Positions 24,198 through 35,789 of a DNA stretch of 64,000 nucleotides are shown here, piece by piece. The stretch comes from Nematostella vectensis (Eukaryota > Cnidaria > Anthozoa > Actiniaria > Edwardsiidae). The notes under the pieces were generated by a model. That model made no database searches. It was not told where the DNA came from and saw nothing but the letters and a program-made list of their open reading frames with translations. The stretch is from the NCBI RefSeq assembly GCF_932526225.1, contig NC_064040.1, positions 12,128,856 to 12,192,855 on the forward strand, read 5' to 3'. Within the stretch, counting starts at the first letter, position 1, and every line of letters begins with the position of its first letter. Made by a program: the position numbers and the translations under genes.

Positions 24198-27100
24198 ATG
24201 AAGGTGTGGGTCTATCTGGTTGTTGATCTACTCGTCTTTCTCTGCTCTTCACACGCCGAAAGAGGTGAGTAGTTACCGGTGTAAAGGCATTAGAGATGCA
24301 GTTTGATTTGTTTTGATGTATGTGTCGTCGTCACTCTCGAAGCATAACATAACAATTATGCATATTTCAATATCGGCATTTTATGGCTGTACGTACCTAA
24401 TACTGTTTGTTTCGTTTTGTACGTAGGTAAGAAAGTACTTCATCACTATATAAGAAACCAATTGAGAAACAATTTATTAAAGTTAAGAGTTATTTTTAAG
24501 AGTATCAATAATTGATTAAAGTTAAGAAATTTGCGGAAGTTTAAGTTTCAGCCAAATTTTGCGCAGCTTAATCAAAATCTAATACAGAACATTAAAAATA
24601 ATCCAAAAGTCACAATTTCATGAAAAAGGAAGTGATTTTAATATGCCAATTTCAATACATCATTGTAAACAAAAACATCTCAAAAGTTATCAAATGCATT
24701 GTAAACGTTCAAAGTTTTCTTATTCCAGTTCCTTTAGCGAATTTCATGAATGGGAAACCGTGGAGGGAGCGATGGACAAGCAGTGGAAGCAGTGTAAGGC
24801 TCTGAATTCTGAAGTTGTATTCGATATTCTCGAGCTTTATTTTTGTTTTGAAATCGCTAACTGGTTAAATATTTCTATAGTCCTGGTATTTGAGTAGATC
24901 CGAGCTTGGTGCTTGTGACACTTCTTCTTCGTCGCAACCGAACGGGTGGGTGAAAAGTGACGTCATCAACACTGGACCCGCCACTAGAATCGAGCTCACG
25001 GCAACATTCGATGCCAGGGACTGCTCCTCGTTTTCTGGTGGATCGTACTGTAGACATGACTTTGACGTCTACGCGCATCAGTCTGAGACTCTGTACTGGG
25101 GACCAGTCCCTGACCCGAACAGCAGCCCATCGGGGACATTCAGTAACATAGGGACGCTGAACGCGACGAAACTTTGGACTAGTCTTGAGAATAAGATACA
25201 AAATGTACAGACATTATCACTTATTCTACAAAACAGCAAACCGTACGTCTATCTTGCCCTTCATTACAAAGGCGGATGTCTTGCGGTGCAGAGCATTTTA
25301 GTAGAATATTTTCGATGTGCGGATATGACGCTACCAAGCACACTGGTACAACTAGGGCCGACTGTAGCACCTGCTAACAATTCTATAAATGTTAGTGGAG
25401 TATGCGCACCAAACTCCAAGCAAGTGTCAGGGGCGGGGGATCTCCATGGTTACTGTCAATCAGACGGGGAGTGGAGTTCGGGACTGTTCAGCGGGGAGTG
25501 TCAATGTGAGGCAGGACATCAAAACACAACCACAGGCGGAGGCGGGGCTGAGTGCCAAGGTAAGAGAAAAAAAAAAGAGAAATGTGAATGTACAATATAA
25601 GGTATAGTATAGTAGTATAGTATACAGTATAACGTTTTTGATAAACGATTTCGCGAACCATTATCTAGAGTAGACTCGATTCTGAAAGATTCAGATTTAT
25701 GCCCGCGGCTTCTGAAATTGTTTTAACAATTTAAAAAAATGAGTCTACAAACTCGGCGCATTTTCTTATCTTTTTTTGAGAATCAGAAAAGAAGCTATTG
25801 ACATCTTGTGTGGATTTATTTCGTAAAAACATACACATCACATTTTCCTGTGTTTCTCGTGTTTATTTAAAGCATGTCAAGTTGGAACTTACAAAGCTGT
25901 CCATGGCTATTTTGCCTGCGCAAGTTGCCCTGACAACAGTGTTGCTACGGAAATTGGAAGTAAAAGCTGTACTTGTGTCAGCGGTTTCTACAGGAAGGCG
26001 AACGAGTCCATCAGCTCCGCGTGTACAGGTATTAGGGTCATAAGTACTAATAATAAGAAACAAGGTGGCATGATTCAGATGATCGTGGCACTTTGATGAC
26101 GTAATGTACCAATCACTGATCTAAAAAACACAAAAACCATAATCTCACATTAATCAGATCAAAGGTGGCCCAAACACATTATGATAATTGCCTGTATATA
26201 CAAATGTTGTTGGGAGAAATACTATGGGATGTGGACATTTAAAAAAGCGTTTATTTAGATTCACTGAATCTTGCGGTGTGTGCTCATACCCGATATCATT
26301 GATTTTCATAACTTCTATCCTTACTTTCTTATGCAGACCTGTGGTCTGATCTGCTTTGTTTGAATCTTTGCTAATCTTTAGGCCCACCATCACCCCCAAC
26401 AAGTTTATATAAGCCTTTCCTGAACAGCTCTGCAATAATCCTATCCTGGTCAGCCCCCAATAACACGGGCGGTCGGACTGACGTGTACTACTTGATAGAG
26501 TGCTTCAAATGTGACGGTGATGGCTCCGTCTGTGTGGAGGCCTGTGGAGGCACAGTTGCACAGCACGGGACGTCGGCGCGGGTCAGCGGTCTGTCTGCCT
26601 TCACGTACTATATGTTCAGAGTGTTTGCGCGTAACGGAGTCAGTGATCAAGCCGAGAGGGGAGGTCAAGAGGCCGAGTTTGCCAAGCTGGTCATACAAAC
26701 AAATGACGCGGGTAAGATGAAACCAGTTATTGTGTAAGATGTCGAAACTAAAATAATAAAAATGATATTGGCAGATATGCAACTTTTTGGAGTTCAACCG
26801 GTACAACATAAACTGGCCCTGTTAAAGTGTTTTTAGTGATATTAACAAAGTATTCACTATAGGGATGGTCTTTTAAAAAGGTAGAGTAACCCGCATCTCA
26901 TAAATGAAATTGTCAAACCTTGAGTTTTCAGAGTCTCCAAAGCTTTACAAGTTAAAATCCTAATAAAACAAGCATTTCAAAATAAGAGTGTACAAAAAAG
27001 ATATTAGAAAACAAGCATTTGGAACTGCTGGTATTAGCTATATATTCCTTTCAATCTAAAAGCGTAGTCGTAATATTCAATGTCTTTTCGCTTTAAGTCC

Positions 27101-30100
27101 CAGGCAAGCCTGAGATCACCGCGGTAGAGAAAGTGGACTTGACCCATGTCAGGGTCATTTGGAAGCTTTTGAGGCCCAATGGTATCATTACATCTTACGA
27201 GCTCGAGTACCACGTGACTGGGAAGTCGGCCAATGAAAAGGCATTGACGATAAACGCTACAAGAGCGACGGTGGATGTAGACCGCGATAAAGGCTACCAG
27301 TTCAGGGTCAGTGTTTACTGCTAGCAATCATAGAATTAATAATCGAAACCCTCAAAATCTCGAATTAATTTATTGTCATTCAGGTGCGCGCTCAGACAAG
27401 GCTGGGATATGGACCCTTCAGTGACGCCGTGGGCTTACAAGGTATTTATACCAGTCATCTGTTATTGTCTCTCCTTGTCTTAAATATTCTTCGTTGTACA
27501 TCCTTGTTGCTGTCGCGCTTTCCGAATGGTCATCACACTCCAATATACACATTCCAAAATACGATTTTTTGCGGTCGCGCGTACTTCCGATGTTCTAAAC
27601 CTCCACCATGATTAAACAAGGCAGGGAGGCGAGGCACTGGGGGCTGTGCCTCTATCATGGCCCCTCCCCCACATATTACGAGGCTTGCTATAACTTTGCT
27701 GTGTTGTATCATTGAAGCTTGTCTTTTTGTGTGACAGTGTTGTTGTGCCTTTATCCCTAGCCGGCCAGACCGGTAGCTCGAGCAGTAGTCCGCTTGTGAT
27801 CACCACATCAGTCCTGGGGACGGTGCTAGTCCTGGCTATCCTACTGGTGGCAGCGGTGTGTCTGTATCGAGTCAGGAGGGACAGACGCGCTCCTCGGGGA
27901 ATCAAGGCCACTGTACAGTTTACCGCGAGACCTGAATGTGTAAGTAAGAAACCAGTACCTACATCACCTGGACAAACTGTGTGAATGTGTAAGTAAGAAA
28001 CCAGTACCTACATCACCTGGACAAACTGTGTGAATGTGTAAGTAAGAAACCAGTACCTACATCACCTGGACAAACTGTGTGAATGTGTAAGTAAGAAACC
28101 AGTACCTACATCACCTGGACAAACTGTGTTTGCACTTTGCACCAGATGGGAAATCTAAGAAGAACACTATTGCTGTATTAGTGATTCTTAGAGTCATTTG
28201 TTGCAAAAGTCAAGTTGGGTATTTAATACTCATGATCCGTCTTGTGACTCAGTATCCTTAAGAAAAACAATTTATTTTATTTTATTTAATCTGTCTATTG
28301 GAGATTATTTTGTAAAACAATACGGTTTATAAATATGGATGGAATGTTTTTCATCGTCTATAGCAAGAGGAATACGAAGACATGGGAGAAACGAACCCCG
28401 GACTTGATGCTATCTACTCGTGCGTCGGGGAAGACGAAGCTTGGGAGGTCCCGCCCCAGAACCTGTCAGTTATCAACCGACTGGGCAGCGGTAACTTTGG
28501 TCACGTGGACAAAGCGATGGCTATTGGGATCCCGGGGTTTCCAGGCCAGGTTACGGTTGCCGTTAAAACTTTTAAAGGTAAGCTAACCACCTTAATCATA
28601 ATCTTTGGCATCATCATAAGCTGCATCACTTCAATCACCTGATCGCATCGTTGCTATTATTGTTTTCATCATTTCATCATCTCCATCATCATCATCATCT
28701 TCATAACAATCATCACCATCATCATCTTCATCACCATCATCATCGTCACCATAACACAAACCACCACGACTACCATCAAAACTAACAAAACTAACACTTT
28801 AACCATCCTGACAACCAACGCTACTTTTATCGTCGCATTCGATCCTTAATTGTTGCTTTTATTTTATCCCATTTTCTACTCGTGTTCTCTAGCTACTGCT
28901 CAAGAGAAGGACAAAATAGACTTCCTGACGGAGCTGAACTTGATGAAATCCCTCAGGCCACATCCACACGTTGTATGTCTTATTGGCTGCTGCACCCGAC
29001 AAGCAGGCGAGTTATCGAGTACCAATAGCGAGTTCCAAGTTGCGTGTAACATGGTATAATGTTACTGCTCACTTTGCGATCACCCATGAATACTTACGGT
29101 AAATGTTCTCGAATAGCATATTATGAGTAGCTAGAGGTGAAACGAGTTAAAACATGTTGCGGATTACTTGGCGATCATTCTTGAATACTTGAAAGCCCGG
29201 AGACTTGAATAGCGGGCTACCAGTTTCATCAAATTTAGATTTTTTGTAATGTTTACTTTGCAGATCACTTGGCGATCATTCTTGAATACCTGCCGTATGG
29301 AGACTTGTTGGGCTACCTGAGGCGGTCACGCGGTCATGAGGACTGGTACTGCTCGGGTGATCTCCGCCCCCCGTCGCGGCTCGTCTCGAAGGACTTGGTC
29401 AAGTTCGCGTGGATGATAGCAGACGGCATGGCCTTTCTTGCCGCAAACAAGGTGATAACTTACCTCCAATATCATAATGCCATCTAATGAATAACAAAAC
29501 AATCAGAAAATTAATATTGCCTTTTGCGAGGCGCGCTATTGTGACAACCATGTAAGGGGTCGTCCACACTAACGCGGATTCAAAAGTATCCGGATTCTTT
29601 TCGCCGAAAACGCATCAATTGATTCACGTTCACACTATCGTTTTCGTAGCGTTTCCACCTGGATCCAGCCGTCCCCACTAACACGGAATCAAATGTTGAA
29701 AACGCTAAATGGTACGGGGTGACGTCATTTTTATGATATGAGCATGCTCAAAGCAGCAGGCGCGCCTGTGATATGACGCCATCGTTTCCATTTTGATACG
29801 GATTCGACCGTCCACACTACGGACCTATACGGATCCATTTTTTTCCATTTTCCACTAAGTATACGGATCCATTTTGATTCAGTTTCGACAGCGTTTTCAA
29901 AAGTATCCGGATTCGCTTGAGACAACGCGCGTGTGGACAGAAGGCCTAAACGTATCAAAAAGTATACGGATCAAACGAGTCCATGTTAGTGTTGACGGCA
30001 TCTAAAAGGTCTACGTTAGCCCGCGAGAGCACACTCAAGAACCACATTTTTGACGATGCGCACAAACGTATTGCTTTATCATGGTGGTTAGATTGTGAAA

Positions 30101-33100
30101 CATTATTACAACTAGCTATGCACATCTACCTTAATCACAATTTATCACACAACCTGAATCACAATTTTTTCCTTAAGCTTTGCTATTTCCTACAAGCTTA
30201 AGCTAACCATTCAACCAACAACCTCACCCGTTTAAGAGCTTACATTGATTTGCTTTCTTATAGTTATCCATCTGTTGCAGTGTGTCCACCGCGATCTCGC
30301 CGCCCGTAACGTACTCGTAGGGGAGCACAACACGTGTAAGATCTCGGACCTCGGGCTCGCGAGAGACGTCAGCCAAGATATTTACACGCGGACGTCTTCG
30401 GTAAGATGTAATAATGGCGTTTGTCTTCTTTTAAGACATTAACATTAAAATGTTAACATGGATATTCTCGCTCTAATCTCTTTCACCTGTCCAGCGCTAT
30501 TAGGATAGCGAGGTTTTTTTAATCTCTGCAGCAGGTGATTTTCACGGTGTTTGCATTTTTGCACATTGGGAACTGCTTATCGAGACTCAAAAGTAGAACG
30601 AAAACATTGTCATAAAAGCTGCACACTTTGTAACATGATCTTGGCCTCTGTTGTGCAGGCGCCGCTTCCCTTCAAATGGATGCCGCCCGAGTCGCTGTTG
30701 TACGGACAATCGAGCAGCGCTAGCGATGTGTGAGTAGAAAGCAATTATTTGGCTTTGGAGACATTGATATTAATTAAATATTTCCCGGTTCTCTCACCAG
30801 ATGGTCTTATGGGATAGTTCTTTGGGAGATTTTCACAATTGGTGAGTAATTATCCTGCTGCGCAGAGCTTTCTGTGTCGCTCGTTTACTTTGCTCCACAT
30901 CAACCTCGCGTCCCCGAAATTGACCAATTACAGCGAACCTTGTAAATTTCGGTGGCTTTGTCCAGCCCCCCGCTCGCTACTTTGCCCTTTTTTCGCGTAC
31001 TCGAATCACAGGTAGCCCAAGCGCTCTTTATTTGTCCCTATTGATTTAACGGTAAACATAGGGCGAAAAACAAAATTAGTGAAAAATAAAAAAACAAATT
31101 GTTGAAAAGACGTGTGTAGTCTAGTGTTGTTTTTATGTTTACTTTTTGCGTGTTCTTTGGCCGTATTAAAGCGCCTTTTCCAAGATTCAAGATCCATTTT
31201 AAACGAACGAACAAAAAATCAAAGAATCGTGTTGCCAGTAAAACGCCACAGAGACACGCTGTTAGCGTTAAAGAACTGTATGGAGGTCTGATACATTATT
31301 TACCACTTCTGCTCTGCTAAAAGTTAGAGTTTTATTTGTTTGAGCCGTGCAAGAGTGCTGCAACAAGCAGGGAATATGATGTTATCTGTCCGTAATGAAA
31401 GTCTTGCCAAAAAAACATCGAAAGATAGCGGTATTCTGCCTCCGCCTTTCACCGCCATTCCCCACGGGAAACACTGCTCAATTTACCGTTTCTAAAACGT
31501 TCTCTAATTGGCTACTGAGCCTCCACTCTGAAACAATGGCGACGCAAAATCCGGCTCGTCACAGCAGAGGTTGATGTGAGGCAAAGGAAACGAGCTGTGT
31601 TTTTCTTTATCGTGTTTTTATCCGCGTTGATGACGTCATTCTCTTCAGGTGACTCTCCTTACCCTGGAGTAAAGAGTAAAGGCATTCCGCGCATGCTCCG
31701 TGAAGGATACCGCATGCCAAAACCACCGCACGTCGGGGATGCATTGTGAGTAGGATTCATTGATTTATTGGCTTGGCCATTGGAAATTTTAGGATTCTGG
31801 GAGCTTGCAGGGTATTTTTTGGTTTTGGATACTCTCAAGTATGAAAAAAGCTTATTGGGGAGATAAGGGGAGTTCATCTATGTCCCGCATCTAGCAAAGA
31901 ATGCTCTGTAATGCTGTGGTTACATGTGTTCGCTGAGTTGCTGAGTCACGTGGTTACACCACTAGGTTCTCTGTAATGCTGTGGTTACATGTGTTCGCTG
32001 AGTTGCTGAGTCACGTGGTTTCACCACTAGGTTCTCTGTAATGCTGTGGTTACATGTGTAAGTCTGAGTTGCTGAGTCACGTGGTTTCACCACTAGGTCC
32101 CCTGTAATGCTGTGGTTACATGTGTAAGTCTGAGTTGCTGAGTCACGGGGTTTCACCACTAGCTACTCTGTAATGCTGTGGTTACATGTGAAAGTCTGAG
32201 TTGCTGAGTCACGTGGTTTCACCACTAGGTTCTCTGTAATGCTGTGGATACATGTGTAATTCTGATTGCTGAGTCACGTGGTTTCACCACTAGGTTCTCT
32301 GTAATGCTGTGGTTACATGTGTAAGTCTGAGTTGCTCAGTCACGTGGTTTCACCACTAGGTACTCTGTAATGCTGTGGTTACATGTGTTCGCTGAGTTGC
32401 TGAGTCACGTGGTTTAACCACTAGGTTCTCTGTAATGCCGTGGTTACATGTGTAAGTCTGAGTTGCTAAGTCACGTGGTTTCACCACTAGCTACTCTGTA
32501 ATGCTGTGGTTACATGTGAAAGTCTGAGTTGCCGAGTCACGTGGTTTCACCACTAGGTTCTCTTTAATGCTGTGGTTACATGTGTAAGTCTGGGTTGCTG
32601 AGTTACGTGGTCTCACCACTAGGTACTCTGTAATGCTGTGGTTACATGTGTAAGTCTGAGTTGCTGAGTCACGTTGTTTTACCACTAGGTTCTCTGTAAT
32701 GCTGTGGTTACATGTGTAAGTCTGAGTTGCTGAGTCACGTGGTTTCACCACTAGCTTCTCTGTAATGCTGTGGATACATGTGTAATTCTGAGTTGCTGAG
32801 TCACGTGGTTTCACCACTAGGTTCTCTGTAATGCTGTGGTTACATGTGTAAGTCTGAGTTGCTGAGTTACGTGGTCTCACCACTAGGTACTCTGTAATGC
32901 TGTGGTTACATGTGTAAGTCTGAGTTGCTGAGTCACGTTGTTTCACCACTAGGTTCTCTGTAATGCTGTGGTTACATGTTTAAGTCTGAGTTGCTGAGTC
33001 ACGTGGTCTCACCACCAGCTTCTCTGTAATGCTGTGGATACATGTGTACGTCTGAGTTGCTGAGTAATAATATAATAATAATTTATTAATTTATATTGCG

Positions 33101-34931
33101 CTTTTTTCATATAATGATCAAAAGCGCATTACAATATAACTAAATGTTGAACTAATATATACAATAAAATTTACAATTATAATCGAAAATAATATGAAAT
33201 AATAGATTCATAGGAAAAATATTGAATAAAAAATAAAATAATAAAAATAAAAATATCTTTATATGGATGATTATGTGATATCAAGTGTTAAAAGCTAATT
33301 TAAAAAGACGAGTCTTAAGTTGCGCTTTAAAATTAAAGATACTGCAATTGATGGTGCGAAGATTTGCAGGGAGAGCGTTCCATAATGTAGGTGCAGCAAC
33401 ACTAAACGATCTGTCACCGAAAGACTTCATCATTTTTCCTGGGGGATGCATTAAAGAAAGGCCCTCATTTGAGCGCAGTGAATAGCGCGCGTTATTCTTA
33501 ATTCTAATGAGATCAGTTATGTAACGAGGAGCTAGCCCCTGAAGAGCTTTGAAAGTGATTAGCAAGATTTTAAATTTAATCCGATACCTTACAGGCAACC
33601 AATGAAGATTTCTTAGCACAGGCGTAATATGATCGTACTTTTTGCATGACGTGAGCAGCCTAGCTGCAGCATTCTGCACCCTTTGCAATTTACCCATTTC
33701 TCGTTCTGGTAGTCCATAAAGGAGTCCATTACAAAAATCTATTCTACTGGTAACAAAGGCATGTAACACCATTTCTAGTTTATCCCTAGGCAAAAATTGG
33801 CTTATTCTCTTAATATTGTGCAGCCAGAAAAACGCTGAACTACAAGACTTAGAAATATGGGTCGACATAGAAAAATGTGAGTCGAACCAGGCACCAAGAT
33901 TGCGCACTTCTGAAACGGGCATAATATCTATATTGCCAACACGAACTGAACAATTATCAATTATTCAATTTATCAATTATTCAATTATTCACCACTGAGT
34001 CACGTGGTTTCACCACTAGCTACTCTGTAATGCTGTGGTTACATGTGTAAGTTTGAGTTGCGGAGTCACGTGGTTTCACCACTAGGTTCTCTGTAATGCT
34101 GTGGATACATGTGTAATTCTGAGTTGCTGAGTCACGTGGTTTCACCACTAGGCTCTCTGTAATGCTGTGGATACATGTGTAAGTATGAGTTGCTGAGTTA
34201 CGTGGATTCACTACTAGCTACTCTGTAATGCTGTGGTTACATTTGTTCGCTGAGTTGCTGAGTCACGTGGTTTCACCACTAGGTACTCTGTGATGCTTCG
34301 CTGTTGGCAGGAAGACCCCGATGAGCGGCCCACATTTGACGAGCTTCGCGATAACATGCAGGCATTACAGCGAGACGAAAAGGTGGGTTTATGTTCAATC
34401 CATTTTATTTCGTTAATTCAACGACAGACAAATCTAGTACCGAGATTACGAAACACTAATCTAAGATCAAAGTGTTATGCTTCATTTCCACAATCGACGA
34501 TATCAAAGTGTTTGCTTCATTTGCACCATCGACAATATCGCAATAGCTTCTTCAAGTCAGTTAATGGAAATGTTTTCTCACCCTTTATATACGGGTCAGT
34601 ACGCAGCTCTTACAAGCTGCAATTTGATTGGGCAAATGAACAATATCCGCACCTCGACACAAAAAACGAGAAGAATAGAGACAAAAGAACTCCTTTGTAG
34701 AACAAAGATAATAGGAGACAAAGCAGCTACGTACTTACTCTTATATACTGCTAGGGTGACAAAATGTCGTCTGACTTAGTCTTGATGTGTTACGCTACAA
34801 TAGCTTAGCAAGTGATCGGATATTAAATAATCTCTATGATATATTTTGACTTTTTGTTTTCATTTTTTTAGGACTACATCAATCTTGACTTGTATCAAGA
34901 CGACATGTATGTCAACTTTGACGCAGCGTGA
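24198..34931 (+). CDS. Eph-type ectodomain receptor tyrosine kinase, copy 1 (17 exons, 915 aa)
   Basis: Exons: 24198-24264, 24729-24793, 24881-25559, 25873-26028, 26382-26711, 27098-27306, 27384-27441, 27761-27939, 28364-28577, 28893-29006, 29264-29451, 30281-30400, 30659-30729, 30801-30841, 31649-31745, 34283-34382, 34872-34931; all phases agree (2748 nt). Signal peptide ([20 protein letters not shown]); Eph-type ligand-binding domain in exon 3 ([34 protein letters not shown]); Cys-rich module in exon 4 ([14 protein letters not shown]); two FN3 (exons 5-7); TM near 532-554; juxtamembrane QEEYEDMGE; kinase with GSGNFGHV (~622), VAVK (~649), HRDLAARN (~756), DLG replacing DFG (~776), [24 protein letters not shown]. 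Tail ends DYINLDLY; there is no SAM domain, unlike bilaterian Eph receptors. Exon 10 ends at a GC donor or alternatively at GTACCA. Start chosen for the signal peptide and conservation with copy 3. It should be a plasma-membrane receptor; the ligand is unknown. Confidence 0.88.
27933..28126 (+). repeat. 49-nt minisatellite carrying the exon 8 splice donor, 4 units
   Basis: Each unit starts GAATGTGTAAGTAAGAAACC and ends ACCTGGACAAACTGTGT. The first unit contains the true end of exon 8 (GAATGT, cut after 27939, then GTAAGT). The following three repeat the last codons plus a perfect GTAAGT donor. The orthologous sites hold nine units in copy 2 and one in copy 3. Confidence 0.9.
28668..28748 (+). 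repeat. CAT/ATC microsatellite in intron 9
   Basis: Runs of CATCAT with interruptions. Shared at the same place in copy 2 (about 41880-41952) and copy 3 (about 56082-56175). Confidence 0.8.
29162..29220 (+). other. Decayed partial duplicate of exon 11 (ghost exon), copy 1
   Basis: The sequence GATTACTTGGCGATCATTCT and what follows repeats the start of the true exon 11 (from 29264, [14 protein letters not shown]) about 100 nt upstream, with drift and an in-frame TAG. The same ghost is present in copies 2 and 3, so it predates the gene triplication. A still weaker trace may lie near 29073-29100. Confidence 0.75.
29566..29999. mobile_element. MITE in intron 11 (copy 1)
   Basis: The element begins CGTCCACACTAACGCGGATT. 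In copies 2 and 3 it ends with GTGTTAGTGTGGACGG, which is the inverted form; in copy 1 the end has drifted to GTGTTAGTGTTGACGG. The inside repeats GTATCCGGATTC-type words and has no ORF of interest. The same insertion is present at the same place in all three copies, so it predates the duplications. Confidence 0.8.
30879..31597. mobile_element. MITE-like insertion private to copy 1, intron 14
   Basis: Intron 14 is 807 nt here but only 78 nt in copy 2 and 67 nt in copy 3. The extra ~720 nt has inverted ends: GCTCGTTTACTTTGCTCCAC then ATCAACCTC on the left, and GAGGTTGATGTGAGGCAAAG then GAAACGAGC on the right. It has no transposase and was inserted after the triplication. Confidence 0.8.
31905..34282 (+). 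repeat. ~66-nt minisatellite built on the exon 16 acceptor, about 21 units (copy 1, intron 15)
   Basis: A unit reads, in overlapping pieces, GTTACATGTGTAAGTCTGAG, TTGCTGAGTCACGTGGTTTC, ACCACTAGGTTCTCTGTAAT, GCTGTG. About 17 units lie before a LINE insertion (33066-33995) and four after it, and the array then runs directly into the real exon 16 (CACCACTAG, cut, GTACTCTGTGATGCT). Each unit thus repeats the acceptor and about the first 14 nt of exon 16. Roughly eleven units also keep a perfect GTAAGT. A subset has GTTCGCTGAG instead. Copy 2 has about one unit and copy 3 about seven. Long minus-strand frames here are by-products of a period divisible by three. Confidence 0.92.
33066..33995 (-). 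pseudogene. LINE reverse transcriptase C-terminal fragment inserted in the minisatellite
   Basis: A minus-strand frame at 33922-33281 (213 aa) includes [62 protein letters not shown] and [18 protein letters not shown]. These are the thumb and C-terminal blocks common to CR1/L2/Jockey-type non-LTR elements of marine animals. It is truncated at its 5' end, and an AT-rich 3' part (33066-33280) with an ATATTGCGC motif follows. It splits one repeat unit, so it arrived after array growth had begun. Confidence 0.85.
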
Positions 34932-35035
34932 TGTGCGCATGCTCCTTTGATACCGCTGCCCTAACCAGAGTCTGCCTAATGTTTCTAAATAATATATATA
35001 CTTACGGCGTAATTAAGCAAGGTGGTGACCATCGA

Positions 35036-35385
35036 CAAAGACAAAATAGAGAAAAGCAGGAATGGCACGGTTCAGGAAAGGCACCACTGTATTAAACCAT
35101 GAAAACTGAGTGTATTCGTGATAATAGAGGGACCACTGTATTAAACCATGAAAACTGAGTGAATTCGTGATAATAGAGCACCACTGTATTAAACCACGAA
35201 AACTGAGTGAATTCGTGAATAGCGGCACCACAGTATTCAACCATGAAAACAGAGTAAATTCCTGATATTAGAGAATTCGTGATAATAGAGGCACCACTGT
35301 ATTCAACCATGAAAACTGGGTGGATTTCTGATAATAGTTGCACCAATGTATTAAACCATTAAAACTGAGTGAATTACTGATGCGT
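35036..35385 (+). repeat. ~50-nt minisatellite downstream of copy 1
   Basis: Six to seven imperfect units of ACCACTGTATTAAACCATGA, AAACTGAGTGAATTCGTGAT, AATAGAGG. The same family lies downstream of copy 2 (45480-45920) but not copy 3. Confidence 0.85.
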
Positions 35386-35624
35386 ATGTGGCTGTCAATC
35401 TTTGTTTTGTTTTGTAATCTTTGTTTATCGAGGGTAGCATATATAACTGCGTCCCCAGTGTTTTTTTTTTACGTCCCTTCGGTTCAGGTTAATGTAGTGC
35501 AGCTTGAAGATACGGGACTTCCGGTTTAGTGTCCTTATACGAGAAGACTGGAAACACGGGAGAGTAACTTCAACTCACTTTTGACACAAGTTCGAAACAA
35601 GGCAGGAACCCGGAAAAAAGACCC

Positions 35625-35712
35625 ATAGTTTGAGCCAGGATTCGAACCTGGGCCACAGCGGTGAGAGGCAGACGCGAGGCCGACGCTAACACACTAGGCC
35701 ACCCGTGCTCCC
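35625..35712 (-). mobile_element. tRNA-derived SINE head
   Basis: On the minus strand the sequence starts GGGAGCACGGGTGGCCTAGT and carries a box A-like TGGCCTAGTGTG and a box B GGTTCGAATCC at normal tRNA spacing. The 3' acceptor half that should pair with GGGAGCAC is missing, and unrelated sequence continues toward 35540. It is a tRNA-like SINE promoter, not a working tRNA. Confidence 0.65.
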
Positions 35713-35789
35713 ACATACGTATTCGTAGGATAACTGCTCCATCAACTTAGTTTTTTCTACAGTTTATCTGAAGTCTTTCTACCACCTAT

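Noticed and set aside
31962-32949. Long minus-strand frames with a repeated [18 protein letters not shown]-like peptide
   Set aside because: They exist only because the minisatellite period is 66 nt, a multiple of three. There is no start context or codon bias, and frames break where the period changes.
31905-34285. CRISPR-like regular repeat array
   Set aside because: The units are directly adjacent with no unique spacers, the context is eukaryotic, and no cas genes are present.
35625-35712. Functional tRNA gene on the minus strand
   Set aside because: Box A and box B are present, but the acceptor stem has no 3' partner and the sequence continues as a SINE body.
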